This document shows positions 1 to 9,191 of a stretch of 64,000 nt of DNA, one piece after another. Positions within the stretch are counted from its first letter, which is position 1, and every line of letters starts with the position of its first letter. The stretch is from Betaproteobacteria bacterium (lineage in GTDB: Bacteria > Pseudomonadota > Gammaproteobacteria > Burkholderiales > Usitatibacteraceae), in assembly GCA_016720855.1 (NCBI GenBank), contig JADKJU010000001.1:365501-429500 (forward strand), in the 5' to 3' direction. The notes below the pieces were generated by a model that saw nothing but the letters and a program-made list of their open reading frames with translations, did not search any database and was not told the origin of the DNA. The translations under genes and the position numbers were made by a program.

Positions 1-28
1 CGGCGCGGTGCCGCACTTGGAGAATGCC

Positions 29-457
29 ATGGGACACAAGCCTGAAAGCGAGAATCGCGAGCCAGTGATCCTTGGACCGGGCGAGGGTCGCAAGTACCCG
101 ATGGGACGTATTTCGGCTGTGTTCAAGGCCGACGGAAGCGAAACCCAGCAGCGCTACTCAATCTCGGAATGGTGGCTCGAGCCGAACACCAAAGGGCCGG
201 GCCCTCATTCGCACCCGGAAGATGACGTCTTCTACGTGATCGAAGGGACGATGAGCGTTCTCATCGACAAGGTGTGGAAGCACGCCGAGCGCGGATCCTT
301 CGTGCTGATCCCTGGCGGAGTCACGCACGACTTCGAGAATCGCGGCACGGTACGTGCAGGAATCCTGAACGTGTCCGCTCCAGGCGACTTCGAGCCGCAC
401 ATGCAAGGCATAGCCGAGTGGTTTGCGCGGCATCCACCGGGGGACACTGATGCCTAA
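29..457 (+). CDS. cupin-domain protein
   Basis: A small single-domain cupin of 142 residues. Cupins are beta-barrel proteins that usually bind a metal through His and Glu residues. The first motif is visible as PHSHPEDDVFYVIEG (two His, a Glu further on) and the second as PGGVTHDFEN with the last metal-ligand His. The substrate cannot be told from the sequence. The ATG at 29 is preferred to the GTG at 8 because a GGAG lies six bases upstream of it. The TAA stop lies inside a GCCTAAC motif that looks like the left core of an integron attC site, as is often seen in gene cassettes. The gene is transcribed away from the catabolic operon to its right and has no operon partner in the window. Confidence 0.75.
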   Translation: MGHKPESENREPVILGPGEGRKYPMGRISAVFKADGSETQQRYSISEWWLEPNTKGPGPHSHPEDDVFYVIEGTMSVLIDKVWKHAERGSFVLIPGGVTHDFENRGTVRAGILNVSAPGDFEPHMQGIAEWFARHPPGDTDA

Positions 458-532
458 CCCGTCGAATATGGACTCTGGCCGCCCCTGGCCGCGGCCGAGG
501 CATCGTGCGGCCGCTCAACGCAATCGTTGGGT
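452..532 (+). repeat. attC-like recombination site remnant 1
   Basis: An 81-bp segment begins with GCCTAAC, which matches the attC core RYYYAAC and contains the cupin stop codon. It ends with GTTGGGT, which matches the opposite core GTTRRRY. The right half (GCTCAACGCAATCGTTGGG) resembles the right half of known attC sites. The interior has complementary GGCCGC and GCGGCC segments that could form the hairpin stem. The left inner box is poorly matched, so the site is probably decayed or only similar by chance. No integrase gene is visible in the window. Confidence 0.4.
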
Positions 533-582
533 ATATAGAGGGAGGAGCGACTGATCTATCAACGGATTGACGCACCCTTGGT

Positions 583-715
583 GCCTTACTTCGTGTAAGC
601 CGCATAGAAGCGACCCTACCCGATGCGGAACACATCGCTCAATCCGACGGCCAAAAGACCGCGTTTTCGGCTTCCGTCCGCTGCGCTTCGGTGCGGCTTA
701 GCTTGAACGATAGGC
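583..715 (+). repeat. attC-like recombination site remnant 2
   Basis: A 133-bp imperfect palindrome. The left end GCCTTAC and right end GATAGGC each differ by one base from the attC cores GCCTAAC and GTTAGGC. Inside them TAAGCCGCATAGAAGCG (left) pairs with CGCTTCGGTGCGGCTTA (right) at 15 of 17 positions. The right arm GGCTTAGCTTGAACGATAGGC is very close to the usual attC right arm. Length is within the known range for attC sites. Together with the first site it explains most of the 367-base gap between the cupin and SnoaL-like genes; no gene was seen in that gap. Confidence 0.45.
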
Positions 716-824
716 TCACTTGAACAGGCGTTCGAATCGGGCGGGTAACCAGGGAGCTCTCTGAAGTGCGCAAACCGTCAAGCCTTCAGGCTGTGAAGAC
801 ACTGTTTGCTGCGTCAGGCGGTGT

Positions 825-1172
825 ATGCGCATTCCCAGGTTGACCAGTGCTGAAGATCCCGTCCAGCGCCAGCTCGATGCCTACAACGCCCACGACCTCG
901 AGCGCTTCGTGGCGGAGTACGTCGACGACATCCGGGTCTTCCGGCCTCCAGCCACGCAGCCCGTGCTGTCCGGCAAGGCGGCGTTCGCCGAGCATTACGC
1001 GAGGAACCGCTTCAATCTCCCCGCGTTGCACGCGAAGCTCGCAAGCCGCATCGTGTCGGGCAACATCGTCGTCGATCACGAAGAGATCACGGGGCTCCCG
1101 GAAGGGAGGCGCTCGGCCGTGGCAGTGTACGAGGTGGCCGACGGCCGTATCCGAAACGTCTGGTTCTTCTAG
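825..1172 (+). CDS. SnoaL-like / NTF2-fold protein
   Basis: A 115-residue protein with the look of the SnoaL-like branch of the NTF2 fold: an N-terminal helix with LDAYNAHDLERFVAEY, then a strand with an acidic pair (VDDIRVF), a second half ending in a beta strand (VAVYEVADGRIRNVWFF). Members include ketosteroid isomerase-like enzymes and many proteins of unknown role. No catalytic assignment is possible here. The start is the ATG at 825; its ribosome binding site is weak. After the stop a short imperfect hairpin (CTAGCGG with CCGTTAG) may act as a terminator against the convergent catabolic operon. Small NTF2-fold genes are common integron cassettes, which fits the attC-like sequence upstream. 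Confidence 0.7.
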   Translation: MRIPRLTSAEDPVQRQLDAYNAHDLERFVAEYVDDIRVFRPPATQPVLSGKAAFAEHYARNRFNLPALHAKLASRIVSGNIVVDHEEITGLPEGRRSAVAVYEVADGRIRNVWFF

Positions 1173-1205
1173 CGGACCGGAAACTCGACCGTTAGAGGAT
1201 CGAGG

Positions 1206-2039
1206 CTAGGCGCCCGGAGGTGGCGGTTCGTCCTCAGTCTCTGCCTCGGGCTCCGGCGGCAGCCACGAGGCGCGGCGCTTCTCCAGGAATGCCGCAACCC
1301 CTTCGGTGCCTTCGGGTGAGGACCGGATCCGCGCGATGCGTTCGGCGGTGTCCTGGATCAGCTCGCTCGTGACAGGGCGCCCGGCCACGGCCCGGATGAG
1401 CGACTTGGATTCGAACTGGGCAGCCGGCCCGCAGGCGAGGAGGGCCTTGACGATCTTCGCGATCTTTTCATCGAGGTCCTCGTCGTCCTTGGCCAGTTCG
1501 TGCACGAGGCCCAGCCGCCACGCATCGGAGGGGTCGATCGGTTCACCCGTGAGGAAGTAGCGGCGCGCGGCGCGCTGGCCGATCGCGGCGACCACGTAAG
1601 GGGAGATGACCGATGGAATGAGGCCGAGCTTGGCTTCCGTCAGCGCAAAGGTCGCGGAGAGCGTGGCCACTGCGATGTCGCAGCAGGCCACGAGACCCAC
1701 CCCGCCCCCATAGGCGGGTCCCTGCACACGGGCGATGGTGGGCTTGCGAAGCTCGGACAGCGTGCGCATGAGCGCGGCGAGCGCCATCGCGTCGCGCCGG
1801 TTGGCGTCAACGGAAGCGCCGGCCACGCGACGCATCCAGTTGAGATCCGCGCCCGCGGAGAAGGATCGCCCGACGCTCGACAGCACGACGACGCGGATGC
1901 CGTCCTCGGCTTCCATGGAGCGAAGCGCCTCCGTGAGTTCGACGATCAGCGCGTCGTCGAAGACGTTGTGCCTCTCGGGGCGATTGAGGGTCACCAGGCC
2001 CACGGGGCCCTGGCGTTCGATGGCGAGGCTGGTGGTCAT
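1206..2039 (-). CDS. liuC: enoyl-CoA hydratase/isomerase, probably methylglutaconyl-CoA hydratase
   Basis: A crotonase-superfamily enzyme of 277 residues. In this context it most likely hydrates 3-methylglutaconyl-CoA to HMG-CoA in leucine degradation. The oxyanion-hole segments are FSAGADLNWMRR (about residue 60) and YGGGVGLVACCDIAVA (about residue 110). ADLNWM is typical of LiuC/AUH-type hydratases. The C-terminus carries an unusual acidic, Pro-rich tail ending DEPPPPGA. It is the last gene of the minus-strand operon. A strong hairpin lies between it and the carboxylase gene upstream and may give it lower or separate expression. The exact substrate is inferred from neighbours, not from diagnostic residues. 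Confidence 0.85.
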   Translation of the reverse strand: MTTSLAIERQGPVGLVTLNRPERHNVFDDALIVELTEALRSMEAEDGIRVVVLSSVGRSFSAGADLNWMRRVAGASVDANRRDAMALAALMRTLSELRKPTIARVQGPAYGGGVGLVACCDIAVATLSATFALTEAKLGLIPSVISPYVVAAIGQRAARRYFLTGEPIDPSDAWRLGLVHELAKDDEDLDEKIAKIVKALLACGPAAQFESKSLIRAVAGRPVTSELIQDTAERIARIRSSPEGTEGVAAFLEKRRASWLPPEPEAETEDEPPPPGA

Positions 2040-2061
2040 TGTTGCGGTTTCCTCGTTATCG

Positions 2062-2103
2062 CCTCACCCCGGCCCTCTTCCATGAGAGAGGGCCGGGGTG
2101 AGG
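2062..2103. repeat. intergenic hairpin repeat (CCTCACCCC family)
   Basis: A perfect 17-bp stem, CCTCACCCCGGCCCTCT paired with its reverse complement, closed by an 8-base loop (2079-2086). It fills the gap between the carboxylase and hydratase genes. A related but half-size copy lies at 17209-17228 (17 of 20 bases identical). Palindromes of this type recur in intergenic DNA of many Proteobacteria. It could stabilise mRNA ends or attenuate transcription; there is no T run. Confidence 0.75.
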
Positions 2104-2107
2104 GGGG

Positions 2108-3721
2108 TTACATGCGGAAGACGCCATAGCGCGTCTCCTCGATCGGTGCGTTGAGGGCAGCCGCGAGTCCCAGGGCCAGCACGCGGCGCGTGTCCACCGG
2201 ATCGATCACGCCGTCGTCCCACAGCCGCGCGGTGGCGTAGTACGGATGGCCCTGGCGCTCGTACTGTTCGCGGATCGGGGACTTGAACGCCTCTTCCTCT
2301 TCCGGCGTCCAGGCACCCCCCTTTGCCTCGATGCCGTCGCGCTTCACCGTGGCCAGGACGCTAGCGGCCTGCTCGCCGCCCATCACCGAGATGCGCGCGT
2401 TGGGCCAGCTCCACACGAAGCGGGGATTGAAGGCACGGCCGCACATGCCGTAGTTTCCCGCGCCGAACGAGCCCCCGAGGATCAGCGTGAGCTTGGGCAC
2501 CTTCGCGCAGGACACCGCGGTCACCATCTTGGCGCCGTCCCTGGCGATGCCCTGGTTCTCGTACTTGCGGCCCACCATGAAGCCGGTGATGTTCTGCAGG
2601 AAGAGGAGCGGGATGCCGCGCTGGTTGCACAGCTCGATGAAGTGGGCGCCCTTGAGCGCCGACTCCGAAAAGAGGATGCCGTTGTTGGCGAGGATTCCGA
2701 CCGGCATGCCGTGCAGGTGCGCGAAGCCCGTGACCAGTGTCGTGCCGTAGAGCGCCTTGAACTCGTGGAAGTCGGAGCCATCGACCAGGCGCGCGATGAT
2801 CTCGCGGATGTCGAACGGCTGGCGCGGATCCTTCGGGATGATTCCGTACAGTTCCTCGGCCGGAAACAGCGGGTCGCGGGATGCGGAGGCGGTTGCGCAG
2901 GCGGGTCGGCCGCCGGCGCCTTCGCAGTGACGGATGATCTCGCGGGCAATGGCGAGCGCGTGGCGGTCGTCGTCCGCGAGGTGGTCTGCCACCCCCGAGT
3001 TGCGCGCATGGACTTCGCCACCGCCCAGCTCCTCGGCCGTGACGACCTCGCCCGTGGCCGCCTTCACCAGCGGCGGGCCGCCGAGGAAGATCGTGCCCTG
3101 GTTCTTCACGATGATCGACTCGTCGCACATCGCCGGCACATAGGCGCCGCCGGCGGTGCAGGAGCCCATCACGACCGCGATCTGGGGGATGCCCGCGGCC
3201 GAAAGGTTCGCCTGGTTGTAGAAGATGCGGCCGAAGTGTTCCCTGTCGGGAAAGACCTCGTCCTGCAGCGGCAGGAAGGCGCCGCCGGAATCGACGAGGT
3301 AGATGCAGGGGAGCCGGTTCTGCGCGGCGATCTCCTGGGCGCGCAGGTGCTTCTTCACCGTGAGCGGGTAATAGGTGCCGCCCTTCACCGTGGCGTCGTT
3401 GGCGACTACCACGACCTCGCGTCCTTCCACCCGGCCGATGCCCGTGATGATGCCGGCCGACGGAGCCTCGTCGCCGTAGAGCCCGAAGGCCGCGAGCTGC
3501 GAAAGCTCGAGGAAGGGCGAGCCGGGGTCGAGCAGCCCGCGCACGCGTTCGCGGGGCAGGAGCTTGCCGCGGGCGACATGCTTCTTCTGCGCTTCCGCGC
3601 CGCCTCCCGCGGCGATGCGGGCTATTCTCTCGCGCAGGTCCACGGCCAGGGCCGCATGGTGGTCCCGGTTGGCCCGGAAGGCTTCCGAGCCGGTGTCGAG
3701 CCTGCTTTTCAGTTGTGGCAT
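2108..3721 (-). CDS. liuB: methylcrotonoyl-CoA carboxylase, carboxyltransferase (beta) subunit
   Basis: A 537-residue acyl-CoA carboxyltransferase. It would move CO2 from biotin to 3-methylcrotonyl-CoA, giving 3-methylglutaconyl-CoA in leucine degradation. Family hallmarks include VDSGGAFLPLQDEVFPD, GSCTAGGAYVPAM in the first crotonase-like half, and NNGILFSESALKGAHF and FLQNITGFMVG in the second. The length is that of bacterial MCC beta subunits. It lies between the acyl-CoA dehydrogenase and the enoyl-CoA hydratase on the same strand. The biotin-carrying alpha subunit it needs is not encoded in this window. A propionyl- or geranyl-CoA carboxylase role is possible but less likely given the neighbours. 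Confidence 0.92.
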   Translation of the reverse strand: MPQLKSRLDTGSEAFRANRDHHAALAVDLRERIARIAAGGGAEAQKKHVARGKLLPRERVRGLLDPGSPFLELSQLAAFGLYGDEAPSAGIITGIGRVEGREVVVVANDATVKGGTYYPLTVKKHLRAQEIAAQNRLPCIYLVDSGGAFLPLQDEVFPDREHFGRIFYNQANLSAAGIPQIAVVMGSCTAGGAYVPAMCDESIIVKNQGTIFLGGPPLVKAATGEVVTAEELGGGEVHARNSGVADHLADDDRHALAIAREIIRHCEGAGGRPACATASASRDPLFPAEELYGIIPKDPRQPFDIREIIARLVDGSDFHEFKALYGTTLVTGFAHLHGMPVGILANNGILFSESALKGAHFIELCNQRGIPLLFLQNITGFMVGRKYENQGIARDGAKMVTAVSCAKVPKLTLILGGSFGAGNYGMCGRAFNPRFVWSWPNARISVMGGEQAASVLATVKRDGIEAKGGAWTPEEEEAFKSPIREQYERQGHPYYATARLWDDGVIDPVDTRRVLALGLAAALNAPIEETRYGVFRM

Positions 3722-3761
3722 GGCGCGGGGCGGGCCGGGTGCGGGAAAGGGGCGGCCGCGT

Positions 3762-4916
<1,155 letters not shown>

Positions 4917-4926
4917 GAAGCAGGGC

Positions 4927-5169
4927 TCACTTCGTGTCCTGCTCGGCCTTCTCGACGCTTTCGCGCGCCTTCCTGTCGAGGTCGGCCCCGAGTCCCTTGG
5001 CGTCCTCGAGCGCCTTCACCTGCGTGCCGAAGGCGCCTTTCTTCGCGCGCTCGAGAGCCTCCTTCTGTTCCGTGGCGGCATCGGTCGGGGGAGACTCCTT
5101 CTTCCCGCAGCCGGCCACCATCAGGGCGAGCAGGACCAGGACGGTGGCCGACGCAGCCCGGACCTTCAT
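4927..5169 (-). CDS. small lipoprotein
   Basis: An 80-residue predicted lipoprotein. A basic start (MKVR) is followed by a hydrophobic stretch and the lipobox VAGC, with the lipidated Cys at 21. The mature part is charged, helical and rich in Lys/Glu (for example EQKEALERAKKGAF), suggesting a short periplasmic coiled coil. No domain is recognised. The ATG at 5169 overlaps the TGA of the upstream TfoX-domain gene by four bases, so the two are translationally coupled. Its position inside an amino-acid degradation operon is unexplained. Confidence 0.7.
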   Translation of the reverse strand: MKVRAASATVLVLLALMVAGCGKKESPPTDAATEQKEALERAKKGAFGTQVKALEDAKGLGADLDRKARESVEKAEQDTK

Positions 5170-5444
5170 GCGCGTGCTGCCTTGACGCGCTGGCGGATGT
5201 CGGCGCGCACCCGCGGTGGCAGGTGGTTCCACCGCACGCCGGCAACTGCGCCCGCCAGGGCGAGGCAGGAGGGCAGGCAATCGCGTTCCGGATTGGCCAG
5301 ACGCAGCTTCTGCCAGGCGTCCCAGAAGCCCACGCGCAGGAGCGCTTCGAGGGAATCGATGCCGACGCGGCGCAGCTCGGAAGCCAGGTTGGGCCCGATG
5401 CCGGGCGTGTTTTCGATGGGGGTGATGTTGATCGTGGGATTCAC
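5166..5444 (-). CDS. TfoX C-terminal domain protein
   Basis: A 92-residue stand-alone TfoX C-terminal domain, a helix-hairpin-helix-like fold. Recognition rests on NTPGIGPNLASELRRVGIDS near the start and the later GAVAGVRWNHLPP. In TfoX/Sxy proteins this domain accompanies an N-terminal domain and affects competence genes; alone its role is unknown. The start is GTG at 5444, with GGAGG five bases upstream and a four-base overlap (GTGA) with the thiolase stop. The end overlaps the lipoprotein start in the same way. The operon placement is therefore tight and deliberate, although the function does not match acyl-CoA breakdown. Confidence 0.75.
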   Translation of the reverse strand: MNPTINITPIENTPGIGPNLASELRRVGIDSLEALLRVGFWDAWQKLRLANPERDCLPSCLALAGAVAGVRWNHLPPRVRADIRQRVKAARA

Positions 5445-6619
5445 AGAACCTCCAGTGCGACCGCGGTCGCCTCTCCGCCGCCGATGCACAAGGCGGCGAC
5501 TCCCTTCTTCAGGCCGCGCTTCTTCAGCGCGTAGATGAGCGTGGTGATGATGCGCGCGCCCGTGGCGCCGATCGGGTGGCCCAGGGCCACGGCGCCCCCG
5601 TTCACGTTGACCTTGTCCGCCGAAAGGCCGATGTCCTTCATCGCGGCCATCGCGACCACGGCGAAGGCCTCGTTCACCTCGTAGAGATCGACGTCGGAGG
5701 CCTTCCAGCCGGCCTTGGCCAGCACCTTCTGGATTGCGCCCACGGGCGCCGTCGTGAACCATTCCGGCTCATGCGCGTTGGAGGCCTGCGCCACCATGCG
5801 CGCAAGCGGCTTGGCGCCGCGCTTCTTCGCCTCCGACTCGCTCATCAGCACCAGCGCGGCGGCGCCGTCGGAAATGGAGGAAGAGGTCGCCGCAGTCACC
5901 AGGCCGTCCTTGTTGAAGGCGGGGCGAAGCGTCGGGATCTTCTCGACGTTCACCGTGAAGGGCGTCTCGTCGTCCTTCACCACCTCGTCGCCCTTGCGTC
6001 CGGACACGGTGACGGGCGCGATCTCGTCGGCGAAGAGGCCCGACTTCGAGGCGTTGACCGCGCGCGCCGTCGACTCCTTCGCGTAGGCGTCCATCTGCTC
6101 GCGCGTGAAGCCGTACTTCTCGGCGGTCTTGTCGGCGAAGACGCCCATGGGCTTGCCGTCGTAGGCGTTCTCCAGCCCGTCGAAAGCCATGTGATCGAGC
6201 ACCCGCTGGTGGCCGTAACGGTAGCCGGCGCGCGCCTTGGGCAGCAGGTGCGGCGCGTTGGTCATGGATTCCATGCCGCCGGCCACGACGATGGTGGCGT
6301 CGCCCGCGAGGATCTCGTCCACGGCCATCATCGCGGCCTTCATGCCCGAGCCGCACATCTTGTTGATCGTGGTGCAGGGCGTGGCCTTGTCCAGGCCCGC
6401 GCCGAGCGCGGCCTGGCGGGCGGGCGCCTGCCCCTGACCGGCGGGCAGGACGCAGCCCATGATGAGGTCGTCGACTTCCTTTGCGCCGACACCGGCCTGC
6501 TCGAGCGCAGCCTTGATGGCCGCGGCACCGAGCTGCGGGGCGGCGAGGGAGTTGAACTTGCCTTGCATGGCGCCGATGGGAGTGCGCTTGGCGCCGACGA
6601 TGACGATGGATTCCGACAT
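5441..6619 (-). CDS. acetyl-CoA C-acyltransferase (thiolase)
   Basis: A 392-residue thiolase, cleaving a 3-ketoacyl-CoA with CoA or condensing two acetyl-CoA. The nucleophilic Cys is in INKMCGSGMKAAMM (about residue 89). The C-terminal active-site parts are NEAFA, GGAVALGHPIGATGAR (His) and ALCIGGGEA (second Cys). The start is ATG at 6619. The downstream TfoX-domain gene overlaps its stop. A second thiolase gene lies just upstream, with only about 43 bases between them. The pair probably splits substrates: this one looks like a general acetoacetyl-CoA-type enzyme. Confidence 0.9.
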   Translation of the reverse strand: MSESIVIVGAKRTPIGAMQGKFNSLAAPQLGAAAIKAALEQAGVGAKEVDDLIMGCVLPAGQGQAPARQAALGAGLDKATPCTTINKMCGSGMKAAMMAVDEILAGDATIVVAGGMESMTNAPHLLPKARAGYRYGHQRVLDHMAFDGLENAYDGKPMGVFADKTAEKYGFTREQMDAYAKESTARAVNASKSGLFADEIAPVTVSGRKGDEVVKDDETPFTVNVEKIPTLRPAFNKDGLVTAATSSSISDGAAALVLMSESEAKKRGAKPLARMVAQASNAHEPEWFTTAPVGAIQKVLAKAGWKASDVDLYEVNEAFAVVAMAAMKDIGLSADKVNVNGGAVALGHPIGATGARIITTLIYALKKRGLKKGVAALCIGGGEATAVALEVL

Positions 6620-6662
6620 GCGTGCTTCCTTCCTTTCCAGTCCTTGAGGCGGGTCCTGCGGA

Positions 6663-7847
6663 TTACAGGCGTTCGAAGATGGCGGCGATGCCCTGGCCGC
6701 CCCCGATGCACATGGTGACGAGGCCGTAGCGCCCGCCCGTACGCTGCAGCTCGTAGAGGCACTTCACCGTGAGGATGGCTCCCGTGGCGCCGATGGGGTG
6801 GCCCAGGGCCACCGCGCCGCCGTTGGGGTTCACCTTCGCCGGATCGAGGCCCAGGTCCTGGGAGACGCTCATCGCCTGCACCGCGAAGGCCTCGTTGGAT
6901 TCGATGACGTCCATGTCGGCGGCCTTGAGGCCGGCCTTCTCGAAGACCTTGCGCACCGCAGGGATGGGGCCGATGCCCATAATGTGGGGTTCCACGCCGG
7001 CGTGGGCGTAGGCCACGAGCCGCCCGAGCGGCTTCACGCCGGCCTTCGCGGCCGCGGAGGCTTCCATCAGGACCACCGCGGCGCCGGCGTCGTTGATGCC
7101 CGAGGCGTTGCCCGCCGTCACCGTGCCGTCCTTCTTGAACGCGGCGCGAAGCTTGGAGAAGTCCTCGGCCTTGGCGTCGCGGCGCACGTGCTCATCCGTG
7201 TCGAACATCACCGGACCCTTCTTGCTCTTCAGCTCCACCGGGACGATCTGGCTCTTGAAGTGGCCGGCCGTGATGGCGGCGGCGGCGCGGCGGTGCGATT
7301 CAAGCGAGAACGCGTCCTGCTGCTCGCGCGTGAAGCCGTATTTGGCGGCGATGTTTTCTGCCGTGATGCCCATGTGGCCCGTGCCGAACGGATCGGTCAG
7401 GGCGCCGACCATCGCATCGATGATCACGCCGTCGCCCATGCGCTGGCCCCAGCGGGTGGTCGGGAGGAAATACGCGGCGCGGCTCATGCTCTCGACGCCT
7501 GCGCCGATGGCCACGTCGATGTCGCCCAGGAGGATGTGCTGCGAGGCCGAGACGATCGCCTGCAGGCCGGAGCCGCAGAGGCGGTTCACGGTGAGGCAGG
7601 GCGTTCCGACAGGAATGCCGGCTTCGACGGCCGCCACGCGCGAGATGTACATGTCGCGCGCTTCTCCATGGACGACGCTGCCCAGCACCACGTGCCCGAC
7701 CGTGGCCGGATCGATCTTCGCGCGCGCGACGGCTTCCTGGATCACGATGGAGCCCAGCTTCGTCGCGGGGACGTCCTTCAGGGACGAGCCGTAATCGCCG
7801 ATCGCCGTCCGGGCACCCGAGACCACCACCACTTCACGTGCAGCCAT
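6663..7847 (-). CDS. thiolase (BktB-like acetyl-CoA acyltransferase)
   Basis: A 394-residue thiolase. The acylated Cys is in VNRLCGSGLQAIVS. The other catalytic parts are SNEAFA, GGAVALGHPIGATGAI and TMCIGGGQG. The start chosen is the ATG at 7847 (M-A-A-R-E-V), which has a purine-rich AGGAGA site upstream and gives the usual family length; the open frame extends further but without family similarity. The sequence is closer to beta-ketothiolases of the BktB type than the neighbouring thiolase, and it may act on branched or longer 3-ketoacyl-CoAs. It lies between the isovaleryl-CoA dehydrogenase and the other thiolase. Confidence 0.9.
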   Translation of the reverse strand: MAAREVVVVSGARTAIGDYGSSLKDVPATKLGSIVIQEAVARAKIDPATVGHVVLGSVVHGEARDMYISRVAAVEAGIPVGTPCLTVNRLCGSGLQAIVSASQHILLGDIDVAIGAGVESMSRAAYFLPTTRWGQRMGDGVIIDAMVGALTDPFGTGHMGITAENIAAKYGFTREQQDAFSLESHRRAAAAITAGHFKSQIVPVELKSKKGPVMFDTDEHVRRDAKAEDFSKLRAAFKKDGTVTAGNASGINDAGAAVVLMEASAAAKAGVKPLGRLVAYAHAGVEPHIMGIGPIPAVRKVFEKAGLKAADMDVIESNEAFAVQAMSVSQDLGLDPAKVNPNGGAVALGHPIGATGAILTVKCLYELQRTGGRYGLVTMCIGGGQGIAAIFERL

Positions 7848-7896
7848 TGCCGTTCTCCTGTCGTTTGCGTGCGGTTTGCGTAAGTTGTTGCGGCGA

Positions 7897-9063
7897 TCAG
7901 GCGCTTTCCTCGTAAAGCTCGCGCCCGATGAGCATCCTTCTGACCTCGTTGGTGCCCGCGCCGATGTCGTAGAGCTTGGCGTCGCGCAGCAGGCGACCGG
8001 CGGGGAAATCGTTGATGTAGCCATTGCCGCCAAGCGCCTGGATGGCCTCCAGGGAAACCTGCACGGCGCTTTCGGAGGCGAAGAGCAGGCACGCCGCGGC
8101 GTCCTTGCGGGCGGCGCGGCCGCACCCCTGGTCGAGTGACCCGGCGACGCTATGGGCGAAGGCGCGCGAAGCCTGGAGCTTCGTGTACATGTCGGCGAGC
8201 TTGCCCTGCATCAGCCCGAAGGTGCCGATGGGCTGGTCGAACTGCTTCCTTTCGTGGACGTAGGGAACCACGAGATCGAGCGCCGCCTGCATGATGCCGA
8301 TGGGCCCGCCGGAGAGGACGCAGCGTTCCGTGTCGAGGCCCTTCATGAGCACCCGGGAACCTTCGTTCACCTGCCCGAGGACGTTTTCCTCCGGGATCTC
8401 ACAGTCGGCGAAGACCAGCTCGCAGGTGTTGGAGCCGCGCATGCCGAGCTTGTCGAGCTTCGGGGCTGTCGAGTAGCCCTTCATGCCCTTTTCAACGATG
8501 AAGGCGGTCATGGCCTTCGAGCCCTTGTCCTTTGGCGCGGTGCGCATGTAGACGACGAGGACGCCCGCCTCGGGCCCGTTGGTGATCCACATCTTCGAGC
8601 CGTTGGCGATCCAGCGATCGCCCTTCTTTTCGGCGCGGCACGCCATGGACCCCACGACGTCGGACCCCGCGCCCGGCTCGCTCATTGCGAGCGCGCCCAC
8701 CCGCTGGCCGGAGCACAGTCCGGGCAGATACTTGCGGCGCTGCTCATCGGTGCCGTTGAGGAAGAGGTTGTTGACGCAAAGGTTCGAGTGCGCCCCGTAG
8801 GACAGCCCGACGGAGGCCGAAGCGCGCGAGATCTCCTCCATGGCCACCACGTGGGCCAGGTAGCCCAGGCCCGTGCCGCCGTATTCCTCCGGCACCGTCA
8901 TGCCCAGGAGTCCCAGCTCGCCGAATCTGGCCCACATGTCCGCGGGGAATTCGTTGGCGCGGTCGATCTCGGCGGCGCGGGGGGCGAGCTCGGCTTCGCA
9001 CAGGCGCCGCGTGCTGTCGCGCAACGCGTCGAGCTCCTCGGGGAGATCCATGTCGAACGGCAA
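7897..9063 (-). CDS. liuA: isovaleryl-CoA dehydrogenase
   Basis: An FAD enzyme that oxidises isovaleryl-CoA to 3-methylcrotonyl-CoA, the first committed step of leucine breakdown and the substrate of the liuB product. Diagnostic segments are SASVGLSYGAHSNLCVN, ALAMSEPGAGSDVVG, LDKLGMRGSNTCELVF, the QALGGNGYINDFPAGRL motif and AGTNEVRRMLIGREL at the end. The start is uncertain. The open frame reaches a TTG at 9132, but a TTG at 9063 has GGAG five bases upstream and best fits the family N-terminus (LPFDMDL). The ATG at 9051 is a further choice. It leads the dehydrogenase-thiolase part of the operon. Confidence 0.88.
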   Translation of the reverse strand: MPFDMDLPEELDALRDSTRRLCEAELAPRAAEIDRANEFPADMWARFGELGLLGMTVPEEYGGTGLGYLAHVVAMEEISRASASVGLSYGAHSNLCVNNLFLNGTDEQRRKYLPGLCSGQRVGALAMSEPGAGSDVVGSMACRAEKKGDRWIANGSKMWITNGPEAGVLVVYMRTAPKDKGSKAMTAFIVEKGMKGYSTAPKLDKLGMRGSNTCELVFADCEIPEENVLGQVNEGSRVLMKGLDTERCVLSGGPIGIMQAALDLVVPYVHERKQFDQPIGTFGLMQGKLADMYTKLQASRAFAHSVAGSLDQGCGRAARKDAAACLLFASESAVQVSLEAIQALGGNGYINDFPAGRLLRDAKLYDIGAGTNEVRRMLIGRELYEESA

Positions 9064-9191
9064 GGCGGCTCCGATGGGTGCGGCCCCCGGGAGGGGCGGG
9101 AAGGCCGCCCCGAAGGCGGCCGTGGATTGCAATTATCGCCCGAAACCGCCCCTCATTGCAGGCGCGGGGGCGGGCGAACCCGGCAGGGGCG

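Noticed and set aside
457..825. A possible small gene in the gap between the cupin and SnoaL-like genes.
   Set aside because: No frame there has a start, ribosome site and codon use like its neighbours.
1172..1206. A possible third attC site after the SnoaL-like gene (CTAGCGG with CCGTTAG).
   Set aside because: Only about 30 bases long and lacking the core consensus; better seen as a small hairpin.
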